NCBI RefSeq assembly: GCF_019320115.1
Contig: NC_089594.1
Span: forward strand, 20,916,055 to 20,980,054
DNA length: 64,000 bases
Direction of reading: 5' to 3'
From: Miscanthus floridulus
Taxonomy: Eukaryota; Streptophyta; Magnoliopsida; Poales; Poaceae
Each line of letters begins with the position of its first letter. Position 1 is the stretch's first letter. A model generated the notes under the pieces. It did not search any database and was not told the DNA's origin. It was given only the letters and a program-made list of their open reading frames with translations. The translations under genes and the position numbers were made by a program. Shown here piece after piece: positions 11,633-21,755 of this stretch.

Positions 11633-11699
11633 TTTTTTAATATTAATTAGAAAAAATCTCAATCGAGATAAAAAACATTAAGTCTTATATCTTACCTAA

Positions 11700-12236
11700 C
11701 ACTAGTAGAGAACAGACCTTTCATCCGAGGCTAAAATGAGCTCTAGTCCCGGCATTTTTTGCGCCCGGGACTAGAGAGACCTTTAGTAGTCCCAGTTGGT
11801 AATACCAACCGGGACTAAATGTGGACCTTTACTCCCGGTTGGAGCCACCAACCGGGACTAAAAGTCCTCCAACCTTTAGTCCCGGTTGGTAACAACAACC
11901 GAGACTAAAGGGTGACCTTTTAGTCTGGGTTGATATTACGAACCGGGACTAAAGGTCTCCCACTCGGGACTAAAGGTCCCTCACGGGTCAATTTAAAAGT
12001 AGGAGCGGGGAGGACTATGTCACATGTGGTGTGCAGTTGAGTTGGTAAGAAATATATGCGTGATGAGAGAGGTCTTGTGTTCGAATCCCACATAGCACAA
12101 GCGAGGTCTCAAGGAATTCGTTTATTTTTTTAACTGAGGAGGGGGCTTTACTCCCTCCCGGATTCTTACTCCCGGTTGGGAAACCGGGATTAAAAGGGGA
12201 TTCCAACCGGGAGTAGAAGCCTTCTCTCCATTAGTG
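11700..12236. mobile_element. CACTA MITE 1 (537 bp, TSD TAA)
   Basis: It starts CACTAGTAGAGAACAG and ends with inverted CATTAGTG. Perfect 3-bp target duplications TAA flank it (11697-11699 and 12237-12239). The interior has several palindromes of the type TAGTCCCGGTTGG...CCAACCGGGACTA and a tRNA-like patch. There is no transposase coding. Confidence 0.9.
12031..12131 (+). ncRNA. Candidate tRNA-like Pol III unit inside CACTA MITE 1
   Basis: An A-box-like GCAGTTGAGTTGG (12033-12045) is followed about 35 nt later by a B-box-like GTTCGAATCCC (12079-12089) and a T-run at 12125-12131. The order and spacing are those of a tRNA-derived Pol III unit, but the acceptor stem is poor, so it is not a functional tRNA gene. 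Transcription is untested. Confidence 0.3.
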
Positions 12237-12549
12237 TAATTAACAATGTATGTCCACCATAGGACGTGATGTTTTTGTCTCAATAGTTCTGCTCCGATTC
12301 CGCGGTCTAATGAATACAATGCTCTCACACAAAAAATATAATAGATGTATCACTACAATCTCTAACGAATGATAGCGGTCTTTCATCATAATCTGCACCG
12401 ACAAGGCCACATGAGGTCATGATATCGAAGGTCCCCTAGCACTTGTGCTCGTGGTTGGGTTGGGCTATGAAGGTCCTCTGAGGCGACGGTACGGCTCCCC
12501 GAGCGAAAGGTATTAGGAAAGAAAAGGGTCGAGAGCCTACACTAGGCGA

Positions 12550-13205
12550 CACTAGTAGAGAAATGATATTTCATCGCTTCGATTTTGGGCTTTAGTCTCG
12601 GTATTTTTTGCGTCCGGAAGTAGAAGGAGAATTAGTCTTAGTTGGAGCTACCAACAAGGACTAAAGGCCCCTGTCCTAGCAGGCTTTCGCAGCAGGCTAC
12701 CTTTAGTCCCGGTTGGTAATACCAACCGGGAATTACCAACCGGGATTAAATGTCGACTTTTAGTCCTGATTGGTGTTACCAACCTGGACTAAAGGTCCTT
12801 CAACCTTTAGTCCCGGTTAGTAACACCAACCGGGACTGAAGAGTGATCTTTTAGTCCCGATTGGTATCACCAACCTGGATTAAAGGTCTTCAACCCGGGA
12901 CTAAAGGTACCCCATGGCTCAATTCAAAAGGAGAGTGTCCAGGACTCTGTCACATGTGGTCTACAGCTGAGTTGGTAAGGAATTTATGTGCGAAGAGAGA
13001 GGTCCTAGGTTTGAATCTCACACACCGCAAGAGATGTCTCCCTAGGATTTCGTTTATTTTTTGTGCTGAAGATGGACCTTTAGTCCCGGTTATGTGACCC
13101 GAGACTAATGGCTGGGACCTTTAGTCCCGGATTCGTAGTCCTAGTTAGAAAACCGAGACTAAAGGCAGTTCCCAACTGGGACTACAAGTCATTTCCCTAC
13201 TAGTG
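12550..13205. mobile_element. CACTA MITE 2 (656 bp)
   Basis: The left end CACTAGTAGAGAAATG and the inverted right end CATTTCCCTACTAGTG match over about 16 bp. The flanking trinucleotides are CGA and CAA, a degraded 3-bp duplication. It has the same subterminal palindromes and internal tRNA-like module as MITE 1, so it is the same family. Confidence 0.85.
12958..13062 (+). ncRNA. Candidate tRNA-like Pol III unit inside CACTA MITE 2
   Basis: A-box-like AGCTGAGTTGGTAAGG (12965-12980), a degenerate B-box GGTTTGAATCTC (13018-13029) and a T-run at 13057-13062. The module and relative position match MITE 1 and MITE 3. Confidence 0.25.
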
Positions 13206-13599
13206 CAACACAGAGGCAGGGTGTCGTGTCTGAGGGTGGTTCCCTAACAAACATTAACTTATATTGTATATAAATATACATTTGAAATTTTATTAAAAAA
13301 TGAATATTGTTTTCCATTAAGATATGAGATATGTTGTTTCTCCCGTTGCAACACATGGGCAAATTTGCTAGTTTGTCTCTAATAATAAAGAGGCAAAATT
13401 TCAGTCCTTTTTTTGGTCCGGACATTTTTTTGTCTGGTCTTCGTTTAAATTATATGTATTTTCAGATTGAATACTAATCCTACACGTTGTAGTGCACACA
13501 TCTATGGCAAAATTTCTTTTGTTTTTTTTCATCTGGCCCGTTTAATCTAGCCCAACGGCCAGCCCACTCTTGTTTCATGAATGATTTTGCGTGACACCT

Positions 13600-14800
13600 G
13601 CCTATGATTAACCGTGACGGGCACAAGTAGCGGCCGTCACGGTTAATGCCCCGATTTACCGTGACGGGCAGTCTTTTATTTATCGAGGTGGGCAAAAATG
13701 CCCGTCACGGTTAATCGATTTACCGTGACGAGCATCTTAAGGTGCCCGTCACGGTTAATAACCTATTAACCATGACGGGCATTTTAGAAGGCCCATCACC
13801 GTAAATATATTAACCGTGATGGGCTTCTTATAAGGCCCGCCACGGTTAAGCCAAGGCCCAACGAGCTCAGGCATGGCCCAATAACCACTCCGCATATATA
13901 TTGGCCACTTAGGGTTTCACTCCTCGGTTAAGCCAAGGCCCAACGAGCTCAGGCATGGCCCAATAACCACTCCGCATATATATTGGCCACTTAGGGTTTC
14001 ACTCCTCTCCATTCTCTCCCCCAGCCCCACTCTCTCTCTCTCTCTCCATCTGATCCTTTCTCCCAGCGGCGCCGTTCTCCCAGAGAGGGGCTCCCTTCTT
14101 CCCTCTCCGCGAGTGGCGGCAGCCCATGGCGGCGCAGGGCGCGCGTGGCGGCGCAGCGCACGCGACTGAGCAGCTCGGGCGGGGCGGCGCAGCAGGTGCG
14201 TAGCGGCGCAGCGCACGCGGTGGCTTGCGGCGTCGCAGGGCGCGCGCGGCGGGGCCGAGCAGCCCGGCGGCGCGAGGAGAAGGCCGGCGCGGGATCTACG
14301 GCGGCGCCCCTTCCTTCCTCCCCCGTCGGCGCCGCCCCTTCCTTCCTCCCCGGATCCATGGTTTGCATATCCCCTCCACCGGCGCGGGACCCACGGCAGC
14401 CGGATCTGCTCTACCAACGACTGTGCCCGCCGGATCCGCCCCCGTGGCCGCCGGATCTGGTCCACCGGCGACCGTGGCGGTGGATCGGTGGCGGCGGCAC
14501 CGGCGGCGCGACTAGGCCCAGCAGGCCCAGATTAAGGACCAGCTGGGCTCGGTTAGGGTTTCTTTTTTTTTAATGCATTAACTGTGACGGGCATTGGGGC
14601 CGTCGCAGTTAAGTCACGATTAACCGTGACATAGTGACCGCGACGGCCCTTTTGCCCGTCACGGTTAATATTTTCTGTCCGTCACGGTTAAGATTCATGT
14701 AGTTGTGTTTCCGCTCGCTTTAGCCCAAGTGACGCACGCCTTCTTCTTCCCCGTCGGTTAATATTTTCTGTCCGTCACGGTTAAGATTCATGTAGTAGTG
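13600..14800. mobile_element. CACTA-family fragment with (T)AACCGTGACGGGC repeats
   Basis: Many direct and inverted copies of TTAACCGTGACGGGC lie at 13610-13850 and 14575-14700. The right side reads as inverted CACTACTACATGAATC, ending near 14799, with a second mutated copy ending near 14706. No left CACTA terminus was found, so the element is incomplete or rearranged. Confidence 0.55.
13844..14007. repeat. 82-bp perfect-looking tandem duplication
   Basis: The block from GGTTAAGCCAAGGCCC to GGGTTTCACTCCTC occurs at 13844-13925 and again at 13926-14007 with no difference that I can see. Confidence 0.9.
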
Positions 14801-14848
14801 TTTCCGCTCGCTTCAGCCCAAGTGACGTACGCCTTCTTCTCCCCCGTC
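14663..14848. repeat. 93-bp tandem duplication spanning a CACTA terminus
   Basis: The block starting GGTTAATATTTTCTGTCC at 14663 recurs at 14756 with a few changes. Each copy contains an inverted CACTA-type end (GTAGTTGTG / GTAGTAGTG), so the terminus itself was duplicated. Confidence 0.85.
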
Positions 14849-17832
14849 CCGGTTCCCCCTCGTTCCTTCTTCTCGTTGTCCGGCGCGACGCGACTAGGGA
14901 TGTCCGGCGGCGCGTCTGCTCGCTGAGAGATGGACGGCGGAGCGGGCGCAGGCCAGCGACGCGTCTCCTCGCCGGGAGGTCGCCCAGGGCAGCCACAGCC
15001 TGCTGGCCGGCCGCCCATACCAGCCGTTGCAGGCCCCCCATGCCGGTCTCCGTGGCCACCCAGGCCGACCGGCGCGGCCAAATTCGCCCGCCCGCCCTGC
15101 CATCCCCGCTGCCCGGCTGTGCCAGTTCTAACGAGTTGCCGACGCCGCTGTGGTGGTCGACGGAGTCGGAGTCAGGATCAAATTGGAGTTGGATTCGAAT
15201 CGAATCAAACATCACATCTATGGTATGTTACGAACTCCACGTTCTACACGAATTCCGTGTCCACCGCGAGTGCAAAGGCATGCTGGACACCATCGTCGTG
15301 GGCTGCCACAGAGGGCGGCCGACAAGAAGTCAGAAGGATTACTCGTGTGCGGCGTTGGGAGAGTAGCGCTGGGTGTTGCCATTGTTGATGGGTCTCTGCT
15401 TGTGAACAATGGGTAGAAGAAACACATGCTTGCGTACAGGATTTTGAATAGCACTGATTTTTCTAATTGCGTACAGGAGATTTGATTTTGTGGTTCAGAA
15501 TGCACATATCCCCCATACTCATCACTCTTATGCAGTTTGGTTTTAGCAGTTCCTATTCTCATGTTTACTGATGTGCCAAATTAATTTTGTTATGTGCAGT
15601 GGTTCTGCATTTTGCAGTTTTTTATTCCATTGCAAATGTTGAGATCCACGATCACTTATCAGTGTTTTATGCTCTTGTATGCAGTTGACTGCCTTGCAAG
15701 CATAAACAAGATTATTTCATTTGATTAGTTTAATTTCTTTTGCCTATATTTGGCACCTTGCCTGGGCTTCAAGCATAGGAAGGCTAGAGGTGCTGTTCAA
15801 CTATGCCTGCCATCGTGCAAGCGGTTATTTCGTGCATAGGTGGGTGGAATTCTAATGCCAGTGTTCAGTACATAACTGAAAACGTGTTACAGGTTCTGAC
15901 CGATTCCAGTTATCTGATGGTCTCACTCTCACCATATTTTCCGTGTCCCAGCAGAATTGTTGAGTGGCTGCAGCAAGCCAGTAACATGGTTACAAGCTTC
16001 ACTAGTTAATATTTTTCCACGTTATTTCAGAGTGTACATATCATCTAGGTGCACTCTGCTAAGTACTCAAGGCTCCAAGTTAATCTCCTTTAGCACAAAA
16101 TACATCTATATGCTCCTGAGTGATGTGTAAATTCTTAGATTTTCACAATAAAATGTGGTTATATTTCAGAATCTATCTAGAACACATGCTATTCGCAGTT
16201 GATGCAAATGATTTACTTAATAATTTGTATCTGCAGGCACAGTTTGGGATAGATACATGATGGTGACCACTTGTCAGCCATTGGTGGAAGCTGCCAGTGG
16301 GAGAAGAAGACATGGCGATGGTTGCCCTAGCTTATTTGTGCTATTGGCGATTTCCAAAAGAGTTTCCAGTAAGAAAAGAAAAATAATTAATACGCCTGTG
16401 CTGTGGTCTCAACCTACTAAATTTTGTGTTCTTTTGTTGCAACATGGATTTAGCCAAAATAATGGTCTGTGGATGTGGCCATGGTCACATGGGTAGGATA
16501 CTAGATATTACTAGAGTGCTTTTGTTGCTAGCATGCTGCTTTGAAGTTAGCATGTACCGTTGAATTAATTTTTGAAGAGTTCTGCAAGTGCCAAAGGAGT
16601 TCTTGGGCTTATTAGAGGATATGTGAATCAATCAAGTGTTTCAGTTAAGTGGTAGGAGGTAAAGGGTGTGGAGGGATTGCAGCGGCAGAGGATGGTGAAC
16701 CTGTCTGATTGGGTATAGTTGCCATCCTAGGATGTCGTCAAGTTCATGCCCAGCAACACCAAGACTAAGCACTTGTTAAGTCTTTGTGACTTCACATTCT
16801 GGCAACAGTGACAAGATGTAAAAAAAAAACAAGAATGATGATTGATGGACTTATCATCACTATCAAACAAGAAAAATGCTTGTATTTGCAGCTCCCTTTA
16901 TCACGACAATATCTTCTTTTATACTACAACATTGGAAGACTTAATTTAAATTTTTGTCTAGCTATGGAGAATCTTGTATATAATTTCTACATTGAAAAAT
17001 AAGATAAAATCATTGTCATGTGAAATTATTTGCAGTTCAGTCTCATTAGAATTTTAGTCTGGATTATTTGGTTTTGTACATTTGAACCCATAATAGATAG
17101 CGTGACATCTCTGAATTCCACTAGGTTGCAACATTCACACTCAACTAGGTTTATGCCCAGCCGTTGCAGTAGCTCCAAAATAGATGTTCCATACATAAAT
17201 TGTTTAGGGAGACAAATATACAAAATGTCATGTTGTCAGAGCCATTTGTTGTTTTAGTCGAATACAATCTAAGACAATTGTTGTTTAAGTGAAATATAAT
17301 ATTAACCATTATCTCTCAGCTACAATTTAAGTCTATTCAGAGTTTATTTCAGGTAAGATTCATATGGAAATTATAGTTTGAACAACCATTCTCTGTTTCA
17401 GTATAACTTTTGTCAGAGTTTGTGAGGAAAATATATTATTTTACATATCCATTGGACTCACGGGAGGAAATATCATAACATCAGCCCTACATGTCAACAT
17501 CAAAATTAATGTGTAGTTTAGTTTTGAGAGGAGTGAGGACCAAGAGGCATGCTCAAGGTACACGGGGGTAGGAGATTAGGAGGTATGCAGATCAATCAGT
17601 AGATGGCAGCGAGGAAATGGGGAGATAGGTAGAGCTTAGACAAAGATGCAAACACATTATGTTTTGAACAAAGAAATTGTCACGGGGTTAAGAATCATGG
17701 TGTTGACATAAATTCAACTTACATACAGTTGAACAAATTAAAATGTCAGCATGACATTTTCTATGTTTTGTTTCAATGATAAACTTGTTATTATGAAATA
17801 ATCCTGTTGCAACGCACGGGCACTTTTGCTAG

Positions 17833-20800
17833 TAATAATGATAAAGAGGCAAAATTTCAGCCTTTTTTGGTCTAGCCTCCTTTTTAATTGTACGTGGTTT
17901 CAGATTGAATACTAATCCTACATATCTTAGTGCACACATAGACACAAAAGATAATAACAGCGGTTCTGACTCAAATTTTTCTGACTTTTTTTTTTCGTCC
18001 AGCCCATTCTTTTGTCTGACCTATTTTACTGCCCCTCACTTTCGGCCCACACACGGCCTACTCCACTTGCTCGCCGGTAGCCCAGGAGCCATGGACGGAG
18101 CTCGTGCAAGTCCCGGCGGCTGGCGCTCGCCGTCCACGGCCCCGCCCCCTCCCGGCCGATGCGGTGGCACCGCCTATCCGCCTTGGCCTCGCGGCGACCG
18201 GTGGCCGAGCTCGCGCGAGTCCCGGCGGCTAGCGCTCGATGTCCACGGCCCCGCCTCCTCCCCGCTGCGGTGATGCTGCCCATCCACTTTGGGCTCTGGG
18301 AGCCCGGCCTCCCACGTCTCCCCGCATATCACCTGCCCCAGCGTCTTCTCCGCGCACACAACCGCTGCTCTACTCTCCCCGCCCACAGCACCGGCGCAGA
18401 TCCTGAGCGGTCACGGTGAGCAGCTTGGTGATGCACACACTCATGAAAGCAGCGCGGTGCGGCATCGGCATCGGCAGGTACACTCAGCCACTACAAGAGG
18501 CGGGCAGGCTGCTCAGGAAGCTCTTGAGAGTGTGTGGGCAATGTGCCAATGTCCGACCGGCGGTGACAGTGGAGGCACCGAGGCGTGCCATAGCTGGCAC
18601 CGGTATGGCTGTATCCTGTATGTCCCCATCTCTCCTACACCGAACCAATCAATTGAATTTGCCTCCAACACATAGATGTCTTTCCTAATGTAACCCAAGA
18701 TCAATGCGATTGCGTATCAGTCTGTGTTTCCCTTCTTTCTCCTTTATCTAGAATCCAATATGCCCAATCGTCCTTCATGGCTTCAATATGAGGTTGTTTT
18801 CTTCGCCCAGCTTCCAATGCTCGCGTGATTCTAGGGACGACGATGATGATTCTAGCGACCCTGGAGGCTTGGGGCCGGCGGGGTCAATGAGTTTCTGGCT
18901 GTCCGAGCAGGCATAAAGGATGCAGCCGCTGGTGCGGGATGCAGGGGCCTTACTGCTGCAGGGGTTCGCAGAGCTGAGGGCCATGGACTTTGACCGCGCC
19001 ATGGACGCCTTTAAGTACGAGGAACTAACGTACTTCGATGGCTCCGTGCCATAGACAAACGTGGTGGGCTGCGTGTTCACCGCGACATATCTGCGTCGCC
19101 GTGCAATAAGAAGATCATTTCCACCATGAGATGGCTCAAAGTCTTTAGCCTGTCCCATTGCATAAAAGCAGTGGAGTAACTGAAAGTGTTTACTATTAAG
19201 GTTCATTTATTTTTAGGCTGCGCTAGTGCCCGGACGTCCGGCGCGAGCGTGCATCCAGGGCCTTTCGATTAACATAATGAACGAACCAATCCAAAGGAGG
19301 GTTCCCCACCTAGGCCGGTCGGCCCCGGCACTCGCGTCCGGACGCTGGCTCCTACAGTCATCTCCCACCCCGAGCCTCTGCATCCTGCGCCTACCCATGC
19401 GGAGCCTAGACCCCACTCACGCCACCCCCGAGCCCTAACTAGACCCGGGAGTCCCTGCTCGCACTCATCTTCGCGACCAACATCTAGAAAAAAAAAGAAG
19501 GGGAGTGGAGGCAAATGGCCAGCCAGTGCTAGGAGGAAGAAGAAACACAGAAGCCAAGGTGAACAACTGAAAAAGCGAAGAAAGAGATGAAACTCTCCGA
19601 TTTGCTTTTGAAACATCCAAAAATAACGGTTGCAACATACTTCTAATCGTAGTTAAAACACCTAAAACAAGCTTTTGAAACACTTGAAAAATACTCAGAA
19701 ACATGCTTGGAAAAACATTGCAACATACTCCTGATCGTAGTTGACACACCTGAAAACAGGCTTTTGAAACACTTGAAAAATACCCTAAAAACATGCTTAG
19801 AAAAACATTGCGACATCGAGAAATGTGCACTGCAACAACAAAAAACATATACTGCATCATCGCAAAAATATGTACGGCAACATCAAAAAATTATGCGATG
19901 CAAACATCAAAAGCAAACATCTCATGCTGTAGTGCTGCAACATCGCAAAAGTGAACCATGAAACATGAAAAAAGGAATAGTAAAAAATCATCTGTTGCAA
20001 CAACCCAGAAACCATATTGCAACATTCAAAAATCATTTGTTACATCATAAAAAAACCATTGCAACACAGAGAAAAAACAGCTGCTCTAGCCTTGGCCTAT
20101 CACCTCCGAGCTTGCCGAAGGGAGGGGAGAAGGATCCCAAAGCTCGTCAGATCTAGAGGAGGAGGAAGAGAGAGAAGGATGGCTCAGATCCACGGGAGCA
20201 GGATGAGAGATATGAGGGCTAAGATCTAGAGGGCTAGCCTACCTCGTCGGAGCCGTCGTCGTCGTCCTCATCTCCGGTGGGGGAGAGAGGAAAGGGAGTG
20301 CGGGAGGCGGGACAACAGCGAGTTGTGGGCCGCGCGGCGTCTCTCCCAGCAAAGGCGCTAGGAGGCCTGGAGAGTGGCGCAGCGTAGCAGCAGTGAGGGA
20401 AAGTGGCGCAGCGGAGTGGCAGCGGGAAGAGCGGCGTGCGGGGGAGTGGAGTCGGTCACGGATGGCGGAGAAGCATCGACCATCGAGTGGGTCACGGGAT
20501 AGGGATAAGGTGCCGCACCAGCAGTGGTGTGAGCCACGCGGTGTGTCTGGGCAGGACGGACGCCCGCTGATGACGATTACCGTTTATTTTTTAGTTACCG
20601 ACTAATGTCTGATGACGTTTTGTGCAGATGTTCAATTTATGCTTTGAAAGAATTGGGTAGAGGGTGTTCAGTTTATTGACGAATTTGATTATTGAAGCAA
20701 TTGAATTCTAAATTGGAAAGTCCAAGAGAAATTGAAATGCACGACGCGAAAACGTTGGATAATTGTTGAGCCATTAGTTCCCATACAGGTTATAGAAGTT

Positions 20801-20912
20801 TGCATCCAAATATTCTAAAATGAATTGGAACACAAGACACTAACTTACCTCAAGTTACTCATATAATTGTACAAGTTATACTTCCTGTTACAACGCCCGA
20901 GCATATTTGCTA
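17833..20912 (+). mobile_element. Helitron 3 (non-autonomous, degraded ends)
   Basis: It begins directly after the CTAG of Helitron 2 with TAATAATGATAAAGAGGC, aligned to Helitron 2 for over 100 bp but lacking the TCTC start. The end near 20912 is a decayed form (CCTGTTACAACGCCCGAGC, then TTTGCTAC). The interior has GC-rich leader-like DNA (18050-18450 and 18880-19060) that could be captured gene pieces, and no Rep/helicase. Confidence 0.55.
19630..19807. repeat. 89-bp tandem duplication
   Basis: TTGCAACATACT...CTTTTGAAACACTTG...ACATGCTT at 19630-19718 recurs at 19719-19807 with a few substitutions. Confidence 0.8.
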
Positions 20913-21097
20913 CAACTTGCTAAATTACCATGGTTTCTGTTACTTCATTAGTACATCGCCTGTTGCTACTTATAGTCCGTGGCACACCACGATTTTCGTC
21001 CGAACACATATTCCAATATCTCTTCTTCTTTTTCCGTTCCATGACCCCTCGCAAATTTTAGTCCAACTATTCACAAAAAAAGAAAAAAAATAGTCCA
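20913..21097. other. Short spacer between Helitron 3 and the SINE target site
   Basis: AT-rich DNA with no ORF or repeat structure that I recognise. Confidence 0.5.
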
Positions 21098-21160
21098 ACC
21101 ACAGTTGTGATTTTTCTTTTTTTTAATTGTTTTGTTTTTCATATGGTATGTTCACATAAT

Positions 21161-21545
21161 TTTTTTTTAGAATTACACAGTACAACGCAGACGCTCACAA
21201 CACGCACGCACACTCACCCCTATGAACACACGTACGCAAGCCTTATCCTTATGAGCACCTCCGAAGGACTGAGCCGGTAGATCTGGAGATTTCCGACACA
21301 ACACGCACGCACACTCACCCCTATGAACACACGTACGCAAGCTTTACCCTTATGAGCACCTCCGAAGGACAGCCAGTAGATCTGGAGATTTCCGAAGTCA
21401 CCACTGGCGCCTCGTTGTCGACAGGAACATCGCTTACCACTTAACGCATAACGCCGGTAAATCCTGAGAAAATCCCAGGAAAAGGTGCGAGCACCAGGAT
21501 TTGAACCCTAGTGGGTAGCGTCCCACTGGACAGTCCTACCATTGT
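21161..21545 (-). mobile_element. tRNA-headed SINE (Au-like), minus strand
   Basis: Read on the minus strand it begins at about 21545 with a tRNA-like head: A-box-like TGGTACAATGGTAGGACTG, then B-box GGGTTCAAATCC. It continues through the body known from grass SINEs (GTCGACAACGAGGCGCC; CTCATAAGG blocks) and ends with TGCGTTGTACTGTGTAATTC and an A-run at 21161-21170. A 101-bp internal tandem duplication is present. It has no coding capacity and would depend on a LINE for mobility. Confidence 0.75.
21197..21397. repeat. 101-bp tandem duplication within the SINE
   Basis: ACAACACGCACGCACACTCA...GATCTGGAGATTTCCGA occurs at 21197 and again from 21298 with small differences. Confidence 0.8.
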
Positions 21546-21755
21546 ACCACAGTTGTGATTTTTCTTTTTTTTAATTGTTTTGTTTTTCATATGGTATGTC
21601 CACATAAATGTGGAAACAAAATAGGAAGATGATGCACTTCGGGTCCGGCCCATATATTCCACACGACAATAGCGGCAGAAACTGGGACTCCGCAAAACCT
21701 AGTTGACACAGGCGGCGGCTGCTGGGCGAACCGCCCATCTCCGAGCGCAAGAACA

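Larger units (their letters stand above)
10566..13371 (+). mobile_element. Helitron 1 (non-autonomous)
   Basis: The 5' end TC lies after an A (10565|10566), followed by the TAATAATAAAAAGGCAAAAA box shared with the next two units. The 3' end has a short hairpin CCCGT...ATGGG (13342-13359), then TTTGCTAG at 13371 followed by T. This is the canonical A|TC...CTAG|T Helitron arrangement. There is no Rep/helicase coding. It carries two CACTA MITEs, a patch of inverted CTTTGCCGAG/CTCGGCAAAG motifs (10645-10800) and a 112-bp-spaced direct repeat. Confidence 0.7.
13376..17832 (+). mobile_element. Helitron 2 (non-autonomous, about 4.5 kb)
   Basis: The 5' end is TCTCTAATAATAAAGAGGC. Its first 130 bp align with Helitron 3, including CAGATTGAATACTAATCC and AGTGCACACAT. 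The 3' end is a CCTGT...ACGGG hairpin followed by ACTTTTGCTAG at 17832 and then T. No Rep/helicase is present. The interior holds a CACTA fragment with CCGTGACGGGC repeats (13600-14800), GC-rich leader-like DNA (14000-14560 and 14850-15410) and AT-rich intron-like DNA. The GC-rich parts may be captured host exons, but I recognise no protein. Confidence 0.7.
21098..21607. repeat. 62-bp direct repeats flanking the SINE (target duplication)
   Basis: The sequence from ACCACAGTTGTGATTTTTC to ATATGGTATG(T/C)... CACATAA is present at 21098-21159 and 21546-21607, essentially identical. It exactly brackets the SINE. Confidence 0.85.

Noticed and set aside
13610..13850. Regular short palindromic repeats resembling a CRISPR-like array
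   Set aside because: Spacing and unit are variable, the context is a plant nuclear genome, and the units match CACTA subterminal repeats.
14145..14573. 142-codon GC-rich ORF as a gene
   Set aside because: Low-complexity Arg/Pro/Ala-rich translation, overlapping ORFs on the other strand, inside a Helitron, and no domain.
19217..20560. Possible DNA transposon with GTGCCCGGACGTCCG-like ends
   Set aside because: The inverted match at the right side is too weak and no target duplication was found.
21480..21545. Possible tRNA gene on the minus strand
   Set aside because: Only A and B boxes are present, with no proper acceptor or anticodon stem, and the sequence continues into a SINE body with an A-run tail.
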